A DNA stretch of 42,695 nt from NCBI GenBank assembly GCA_003217875.1, contig QHMR01000009.1, forward strand, positions 1 through 42,695. The letters are read 5' to 3'. Every line of letters begins with the position of its first letter. Within the stretch, counting starts at the first letter, position 1. Made by a program: the position numbers and the translations under genes. Source of the stretch: Verrucomicrobiota bacterium (lineage in GTDB: Bacteria > Verrucomicrobiota > Verrucomicrobiia > Chthoniobacterales > UBA10450). The notes under the pieces were generated by a model. The model saw only the letters and a list, made by a program, of their open reading frames with translations. It ran no database searches and had not been told where the DNA came from. Below are positions 36,941 to 42,695 of the stretch, piece after piece.

Positions 36941-38350
36941 ATGAAAACCGAAACTTCAGCAGTCAATATTGATCGAAGCAAAGGAGACTTCTTTTATCCG
37001 GAAGCTCACGTGCGCGATGCTGGCGCCGGCCTGAGCGAACGAACCGTTCGCTACATTTCGGACGTCAAAGAGGATCCGGATTGGGTGCGCGAATTCCGGC
37101 TCAGAGGGCTCAAGACGTTTTTGGAAAAGCCGCTCCCCACTCACTGGGCGAGCAAGGATCTCGAAGCAATCGACTTCGACAAAATCCGTTACTATCTTTC
37201 TCCCGGGACCGAGGCGAAACGCAGCTGGGATGAAGTGCCGGACGACATCAAGCGTACATTCGAGCGTCTTGGCATTCCCGAGCAGGAACGCAAATTTCTT
37301 GCCGGCGTAGAAGCGCAGTTCGACAGCGAGGCCGTCTATTCGAACATCAAGAAAGCGGTCGGCGAACAGGGCGTCATTTTCGTTGGCTCGACCGAAGGAC
37401 TGAAGAATTATCCGGAAATTTTCCGGAAATGGTTCGGCAAAGTCATCCCGATCGCCGACAACAAATTCAGCGCGCTGAATTCCGCAGTGTTCAGCGGCGG
37501 CTCATTCATTTACGTCCCGCCCGGAGTGAAAGTGAAACACCCGCTGCAGGCTTACTTCCGCATAAACGCCGAAAACTTCGGACAGTTCGAGCGGACCCTG
37601 ATCATTGCCGATGAAGGCTCGGAAGTGACTTACATGGAAGGCTGCACGGCGCCGAAATTCAACACTCCAACACTCCACAGCGCTGTCGTCGAACTCGTCG
37701 CTCTGAAAGGCGCAAAGATTCAGTACATCACGGTGCAGAACTGGGCTTCCAACGTTTTCAACCTCGTGACGAAACGCGGTCTGGCGCAGGAGAACGCTGA
37801 AGTAAAATGGATCGATTGCAACATCGGCTCGCGGCTCACGATGAAGTATCCCAGCGTCATCATGAAGGGTCGAAAAGCGCGAGGTGAAGTTCTTTCGATC
37901 GCCCTCGCCAATGACGGTCAGCATCAGGATACCGGTGCGAAAATGATTCACGCCGCCGATGAAACGACGAGCAACATTATCTCTAAATCAATTTCCATCG
38001 GCAAAGGTCGCGCTACTTACCGCGGCTTGGTCCACGTGCCGAAGCATCTGAAGCATTGCAAAAACAACACCGAATGCGACGCGCTTCTCATCAACGCGAC
38101 GTCGCGAACCGACACATATCCGGCTATTACCGTGCGCGGCACCGGCAATGCCGTCCAACACGAAGCCAGTGTCAGCCAAGTGAGCGCGGAGCAAATTTTC
38201 TACATGCAACAGCGCGGTCTCAGTGAGGCGCAGGCGATGAGTTTGAGCGTTAACGGTTTCGTCAACGATCTCGTCCGCCAATTCCCCATGGAATACAGCG
38301 TCGAGCTGAAGCGGCTGATCGAGCTGGAGATGGAAGGCTCGGTCGGATAA
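36941..38350 (+). CDS. sufB: Fe-S cluster assembly protein SufB
   Basis: [68 protein letters not shown]. Confidence 0.97.
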   Translation: MKTETSAVNIDRSKGDFFYPEAHVRDAGAGLSERTVRYISDVKEDPDWVREFRLRGLKTFLEKPLPTHWASKDLEAIDFDKIRYYLSPGTEAKRSWDEVPDDIKRTFERLGIPEQERKFLAGVEAQFDSEAVYSNIKKAVGEQGVIFVGSTEGLKNYPEIFRKWFGKVIPIADNKFSALNSAVFSGGSFIYVPPGVKVKHPLQAYFRINAENFGQFERTLIIADEGSEVTYMEGCTAPKFNTPTLHSAVVELVALKGAKIQYITVQNWASNVFNLVTKRGLAQENAEVKWIDCNIGSRLTMKYPSVIMKGRKARGEVLSIALANDGQHQDTGAKMIHAADETTSNIISKSISIGKGRATYRGLVHVPKHLKHCKNNTECDALLINATSRTDTYPAITVRGTGNAVQHEASVSQVSAEQIFYMQQRGLSEAQAMSLSVNGFVNDLVRQFPMEYSVELKRLIELEMEGSVG

Positions 38351-38374
38351 CTTTCGCGCTTGGCGAATTGTTTC

Positions 38375-38399
38375 TGTAAGCGCGGTTTACGGCCGTCGC
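38375..38399. repeat. Possible short member of the TGTAG-hairpin intergenic repeat group (TGTAAGCGCGGTTTACGGCCGTCGC)
   Basis: Similar to TGTAGCGGCGGTCTCGAACCGTCGC at 23191. Confidence 0.3.
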
Positions 38400-38416
38400 T
38401 TGGCTAGAAGGTCAAC

Positions 38417-39730
38417 ATGTCCTTAGTCATACATCAAGAAGAGGCGGCACCGATTCTCTCCGGGCTGGCCGAGTTACGCGAACTTCCCGAATGGTTTCGC
38501 GATCGGCAACGCGCGGCTTGGAAACAATTCGAGTCATTGCCGAACCCCACACGAAAAGATCAGACCTGGCGATTTTCCAACGTTGGTCTTCTCGATCTGG
38601 CGAAGTTCAAAGTCGGCGGGACATTAACTGAAGAAGAGCGCGACGCGATTCTGGAGCGATCTCGTGGGTTGGATGAAGTTGCGGGCCGCATGGTCTTTGC
38701 CGGCGACCAGCTCATAGAGCGCGATGTCATTTCGGATCAACTGAAAAAGCGCGGTGTGATCTTTCAATCGCTCGAGCGCGCTATGGTCGAGCACGCCGAT
38801 TTGTTCCGGAAACACTTCATGTCACAACCGGCAACTCTAGGCTCAGCCAGGTTCGCCGCGCTGCATCAAGCGCTGGTTTCGTCAGGAACGTTTCTTTATG
38901 TGCCACACGGCGTCGAGATCGAGTTGCCAGTCGAAATTTTCCATTGGCTCAATGGCGAGAACGCTTCGGTGTTTCCACACTTGCTCCTGGTCACGGACGA
39001 ACTCGCGAAAGTGACCGTGATCGAGCATTTCTGCTCGCTGGATCCACAATCGCCGGGCTTTGCTTGTGGCGTGAACGATCTGGTCGCTGGCCCCGGCGCG
39101 AAAGTGACCTACGTGTGTGCGCAAAATTGGGCAGAGAATGTCGTGGCGTTGCAAATGAACACAACCACGGTTGATCACGATGCGTCGGCCATGAGTCTGA
39201 ATTTGCATATTGGTTCGCGATATTCGCGCTTCGAAAGTCTGAGCCGGCTCAGCGGCGAAGGCGGACGCAGCGATTTGCTTGCTGTCGCTGTGGCCAAACA
39301 CCAGCAGGAATTCGATGCGCGCACATTGCAGGATCACATCTCGCCTCACACCGCCAGCGATCTCCTTTACAAAAATGCGCTCGACGACCGCGCTCGTACC
39401 ATTTTCGGCGGTCTGATCCGGGTGGAACCGCACGCCCACTTCACTGACGCGTATCAAAAAGTTCGCAACCTCCTCCTGAGCGATGACGCAGAAGCGAACT
39501 CAATGCCCGGACTGGAAATTCTCGCCGACAACGTGCGTTGCACCCACGGCGCAACGTCCGGTCAGATCGATGAGGACGAACTATTCTATTTGCACGCGCG
39601 CGGCATTCCCACAAAAATCGCCCAGCGCCTCATCGTCACCGGCTTTTTGGACGAAGCAATACAGCGTCTCAATCATCCGGCGATCTCATCGCATTTGCAG
39701 CGACTGATCGAAGAAAAATTCGCTGCTTGA
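38417..39730 (+). CDS. sufD: Fe-S cluster assembly protein SufD
   Basis: FLYVPHGVEIELPVEIFHWL; RTIFGGLIRVEPHA; NSMPGLEILADNVRCTHGATSGQIDEDELFYLHARGI. Confidence 0.94.
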   Translation: MSLVIHQEEAAPILSGLAELRELPEWFRDRQRAAWKQFESLPNPTRKDQTWRFSNVGLLDLAKFKVGGTLTEEERDAILERSRGLDEVAGRMVFAGDQLIERDVISDQLKKRGVIFQSLERAMVEHADLFRKHFMSQPATLGSARFAALHQALVSSGTFLYVPHGVEIELPVEIFHWLNGENASVFPHLLLVTDELAKVTVIEHFCSLDPQSPGFACGVNDLVAGPGAKVTYVCAQNWAENVVALQMNTTTVDHDASAMSLNLHIGSRYSRFESLSRLSGEGGRSDLLAVAVAKHQQEFDARTLQDHISPHTASDLLYKNALDDRARTIFGGLIRVEPHAHFTDAYQKVRNLLLSDDAEANSMPGLEILADNVRCTHGATSGQIDEDELFYLHARGIPTKIAQRLIVTGFLDEAIQRLNHPAISSHLQRLIEEKFAA

Positions 39731-39765
39731 TGTGCGAATCTGTCAGCTTTTCGACAGCCAGCCGA

Positions 39766-40748
39766 TTATTTCTCCGTTTCCTGTAGCAGCTTCACCAACT
39801 CATCTTTCCACAAGCTAGCGATGGTGTGGCTGCCGTGGCCGCGCGTTTTGTCGCTCAACGGAATTACCATAGCGCGGCCATGCGGGACGCGCTTGATCTC
39901 GTGCTCGAGGATCCCGAGCTCTGGCGGGTTGATTAGATCATCGGCAGAATTGATTGCCAAAAGCGGAGCGCGGATTTTTTCAAGACCGGGACCGGGATCG
40001 TAATCATGTGAAGCTTCGACCGCGTAAAGCACATCGTTCGCGTCGTCGGCTTTCACGATCCCGTCAACAAACTTGTCGAGAACCTCATCCGTTTTCGCGA
40101 GTGTGGGCGCGTCTTTCTGTCGCAAGACCGGATTGCTGCTCATGAACCAGAGCATTTCCGCTGCGGCGCGCAGACTCGGTGGCTGGGTTTTGTACTCGCC
40201 ACCGTTCCATGCTGGATCGTTGCGGATCGCGTCGATGACGATGCGACGCCATCCGCGGTTGCGCCCGGAAATCTGAGTCGGCAAAGACGCCAGCGGCATA
40301 AGTGCGTCCATAAAATCGGGATATAGCTCGCCCCACAGCCACGTATGCATTCCGCCCATCGATGTTCCCATCACAAGGCGCGCGTGATTGACGCCGAGCC
40401 CTTCCGTGAGCAGCCGATACTGCGCTTCGATCATGTCGCGATAACCGTAGCGCGGGAATTTCGCGTGCATGCCGTCGCTGGGCTTGCTCGATTTGCCGTG
40501 GCCAATTCCATCTGGCAGCACGATGAAAAATTTCGTTGTATCGAGGGGCTGATCTTTGCCGAATAGTTCGCCGGCGAATTCCGGGCGAATGAATTGCGCG
40601 CCGCTGCCGGTCGTCCCGTGCAAGATGAAAATTTGAAATCGCGAATCGTGTAATCGCCTTCAGTCGGTGTCGGGTAATCCGCCGCGGACACGAACCCCGC
40701 GACCAAGACAGACGAAAAGAATGTGAAGATTCGGATTATTGGCTTCAT
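39766..40748 (-). pseudogene. Exported alpha/beta hydrolase (homoserine O-acetyltransferase-like), disrupted near the N-terminus
   Basis: Signal peptide and start of mature protein in one frame (MKPIIRIFTFFSSVLVAGFVSAADYPTPTEGDYTIRDFKF), remainder in the -1 frame from ILHGTTGSGAQFIRPEFAGELFG; nucleophile MGTSMGG retained. Confidence 0.65.
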
Positions 40749-40773
40749 GTTAGACCTCATCTTTAGACGACCG

Positions 40774-40868
40774 TGTCATGTTGAGCGAAGCGAAACATCT
40801 CTGATTTAGCTCCATGAGGAGCGGTCCAGAAATGATCTGAGATTCTTCGCTTGGCTCAGAATGACATG
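40774..40868. repeat. REP-like imperfect palindrome (TGTCATgtTGAGCgAAGCGAAacATCTC ... GAgATtCTTCGCTTgGCTCAgaATGACA)
   Basis: Arms at 40774-40801 and about 40839-40866 match 23/28 in inverted orientation. Confidence 0.7.
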
Positions 40869-40881
40869 ATGACGGGGCGTG

Positions 40882-41511
40882 TTAGCGGTTTCGCTGGCGC
40901 TCGGCTTGTATTCGTTTGAGCAGCTCGGTGTGGGTTCGTTCAAGCTCGTTAGCAAATTTCACGGTTGCTTGTAGAGCGTCCGGATATATCTCGAATCGCT
41001 TTCGCAATTTCTTCGTGGCCGGATCGTAAAAGAACGAAATGTCCTGGTCGAGATTCGGCACGATCAGCTCATCGCTCAATTTTTGGTACCAAGCCATGCG
41101 GCCCAGTCCCCAGCGGATGACGGATTCGTCGTTGCGCACCGCCATGAGCGTCTGCACGTCAAGCAGCTGGACGCCTCCGGATTGCAGCACCGTAGCCCAG
41201 TCAGTTGGGCTGTAGTCGGTCGTAAAAACAAACGGACGCAGCGGCGGCATCTCTCCAGCATCGAGCGCGTGCTGAAACTCCGCGGCTGTCCGTTCCTCGT
41301 TCGCGCGGTTAGTTTTTCCGCTCGCGATGCCTTCGCGCAATTGCTGCTCGAGCGAAGCCAGGATCTGATCGCGCCGTTCTGCGTCCTGCAGGTGCTGCTG
41401 ATAACTATTGAGCCAAAACGCGGCATAAACGCCAACGAACACCAAAATCAATTCGGCGATCCAACGGCCAAAGCGCGAGAAACGCGAACGTTTTTCAGTT
41501 GTTTGACTCAT
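40882..41511 (-). CDS. Hypothetical protein with one N-terminal transmembrane segment (DUF6090-like architecture)
   Basis: WIAELILVFVGVYAAFWLNSYQQHLQDAERRDQILASLEQQLREGI; good start context, no strong family call. Confidence 0.6.
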   Translation of the reverse strand: MSQTTEKRSRFSRFGRWIAELILVFVGVYAAFWLNSYQQHLQDAERRDQILASLEQQLREGIASGKTNRANEERTAAEFQHALDAGEMPPLRPFVFTTDYSPTDWATVLQSGGVQLLDVQTLMAVRNDESVIRWGLGRMAWYQKLSDELIVPNLDQDISFFYDPATKKLRKRFEIYPDALQATVKFANELERTHTELLKRIQAERQRNR

Positions 41512-41534
41512 GATTTACGGGGAAAATTGAATCA

Positions 41535-42320
41535 ATGAGACAATCGTGGGCAGTCAACGATTTGATCGGGTTCGTGGTGAATTCCGTGCGAACGGCGCCT
41601 GCGGATGATGCGCCTTTCCATCACTTGAGATTCGAGCGCGTGTTTCCCGACGATTTTTACGGGGAGATGTTGGAAGCCATGCCTGTCGCGGAGGATTACC
41701 GGGCGATGTCTGGAAAAAGTAAGATGGGCAGCAGCAGACCTGATGGAAAACCCACTCGCGCCAAGATCGATCTTTTTCCCGAATACATTCGTCATTTGCC
41801 TCCCCGGAAGCGCGCAGTGTGGGATGTCGCCAGTCGCGTCCTTCGCTCGAAAGAAGTGGAGTCAGCGTTCGTGCAGCGGCTCGCTCCGGGCTTGCAGCGC
41901 CGGTTCGGAGGGAACTTTCAGAAGGTGCAAATGTATCCAGTGCCGATCCTGACTCGCGACATTCCGGGCTACCGCATCTTCAAACACACCGACAGCCTGT
42001 GGAAAGGCATCACAGTGCAATTTTATCTACCGCCAGACAACTCGACGCCGCATATCGGGACGATTTTTCACGAGGTACTTCCCACCGGCAGAAAACCGAA
42101 GAAAGCACAGATGCCATTCTCTCCGAACACCGGCTATGCATTCGCGGTTGCTGATAATACATGGCATTCGGCAGATCCGGTCGGACCGGAAGTGAAAACG
42201 CGGGACAGCATTCTGCTAACCTATTTCGTCGATGCGGGGTCTTGGCGGTTTTTGCGCAATCGCGGCCGCCGAATTGGAAACCTGCTGCTCAACGAGTTGC
42301 GCAATTTGAAGCACAACTGA
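41535..42320 (+). CDS. 2OG-Fe(II) oxygenase-like protein
   Basis: YRIFKHTDSLWKGITVQFYLPPD (HxD) and AVADNTWHSADPV distal His region. Confidence 0.65.
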   Translation: MRQSWAVNDLIGFVVNSVRTAPADDAPFHHLRFERVFPDDFYGEMLEAMPVAEDYRAMSGKSKMGSSRPDGKPTRAKIDLFPEYIRHLPPRKRAVWDVASRVLRSKEVESAFVQRLAPGLQRRFGGNFQKVQMYPVPILTRDIPGYRIFKHTDSLWKGITVQFYLPPDNSTPHIGTIFHEVLPTGRKPKKAQMPFSPNTGYAFAVADNTWHSADPVGPEVKTRDSILLTYFVDAGSWRFLRNRGRRIGNLLLNELRNLKHN

Positions 42321-42343
42321 TCCAGCAGTAGACCGCTTCGTCG

Positions 42344-42695
42344 TCAACGCGGCAATGGTTGCTCCATATTCGCAAGCGCATACGCGACGACTGCGATAAC
42401 AGCGGAATTTTCCGCAAGTTCCTTCGGAGCGATCTTGTCCAGCGTGTCGGCAGCAGTGTGGTGATAATTGAAATAAAAGCGGCTGTCTTGAATTGGGCTG
42501 AAAGCTGGTACGCCGGCTTTTTCCAACGGCTCGATGTCAGCGCCGCAATGTTCAACGAGATTCAGCATGCCGGCGCCTGATTGCTGCAGAATTGCTGCGA
42601 CAGGCGCGAGCATCTTTTTCACCTCAGCCTTCCCCTTGATATTAAGGCCAAGCGGGTGCCCGGCGCCACCATCCGTTTCCATGGCTGCGAAATGA
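42344..42695 (-). CDS. M28-family zinc peptidase, C-terminal part (5' end outside window)
   Basis: HFAAMETDGGAGHPLGL and YFNYHHTAADTLDKIAPKELAENSAVIAVVAYALA; frame open through window end. Confidence 0.85.
   Translation of the reverse strand, partial: HFAAMETDGGAGHPLGLNIKGKAEVKKMLAPVAAILQQSGAGMLNLVEHCGADIEPLEKAGVPAFSPIQDSRFYFNYHHTAADTLDKIAPKELAENSAVIAVVAYALANMEQPLPR

Noticed and set aside
37502-37951. 149-aa minus-strand ORF
   Set aside because: Antisense to sufB, no recognisable motifs
38882-39457. 191-aa minus-strand ORF
   Set aside because: Antisense to sufD, His/Arg-rich shadow composition
1-42695. CRISPR array, prophage or integrative element
   Set aside because: No regularly spaced direct repeats, no integrase/transposase/phage structural genes recognised; the single tRNA-Thr has no adjacent integrase

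Overview
This 42.7 kb window is gene-dense bacterial chromosome with about 42 supported genes or gene remnants. The gene content and moderately high GC suggest a soil Verrucomicrobia-type genome; that is inference only. Core genes include priA, polX, trxB, metF, mnmG-plsY-gpsA, purN, an rfaE2-like gene, sufCBD and one tRNA-Thr. Accessory content includes glycosyltransferases, two 2OG-Fe(II) oxygenase-like proteins, a LysR-linked NMT1-type ABC transporter, two tandem APC permeases, a class A beta-lactamase-fold protein and a retropepsin-like protein. No CRISPR array, prophage or complete IS element was recognised. The observations I rate highest are: (i) a solitary four-helix-bundle (S23/IVP/Avd-like) gene whose ~390 bp unit is bounded by 18/20 inverted repeats built from an ATTTGCG heptamer and fits exactly between the trxB stop and a glycosyltransferase start; (ii) arginine dihydrolase and TIGR00300/ornithine-cyclodeaminase-type proteins as separate adjacent genes, in inverted order relative to the cyanobacterial AgrE/ArgZ fusion; (iii) a secreted protein with two complete retropepsin-like halves in one chain; (iv) two clearly disrupted genes, one coupled to a sulfite-oxidase-like gene and one alpha/beta hydrolase with an apparent internal deletion; (v) small palindromic repeat elements in intergenic regions.
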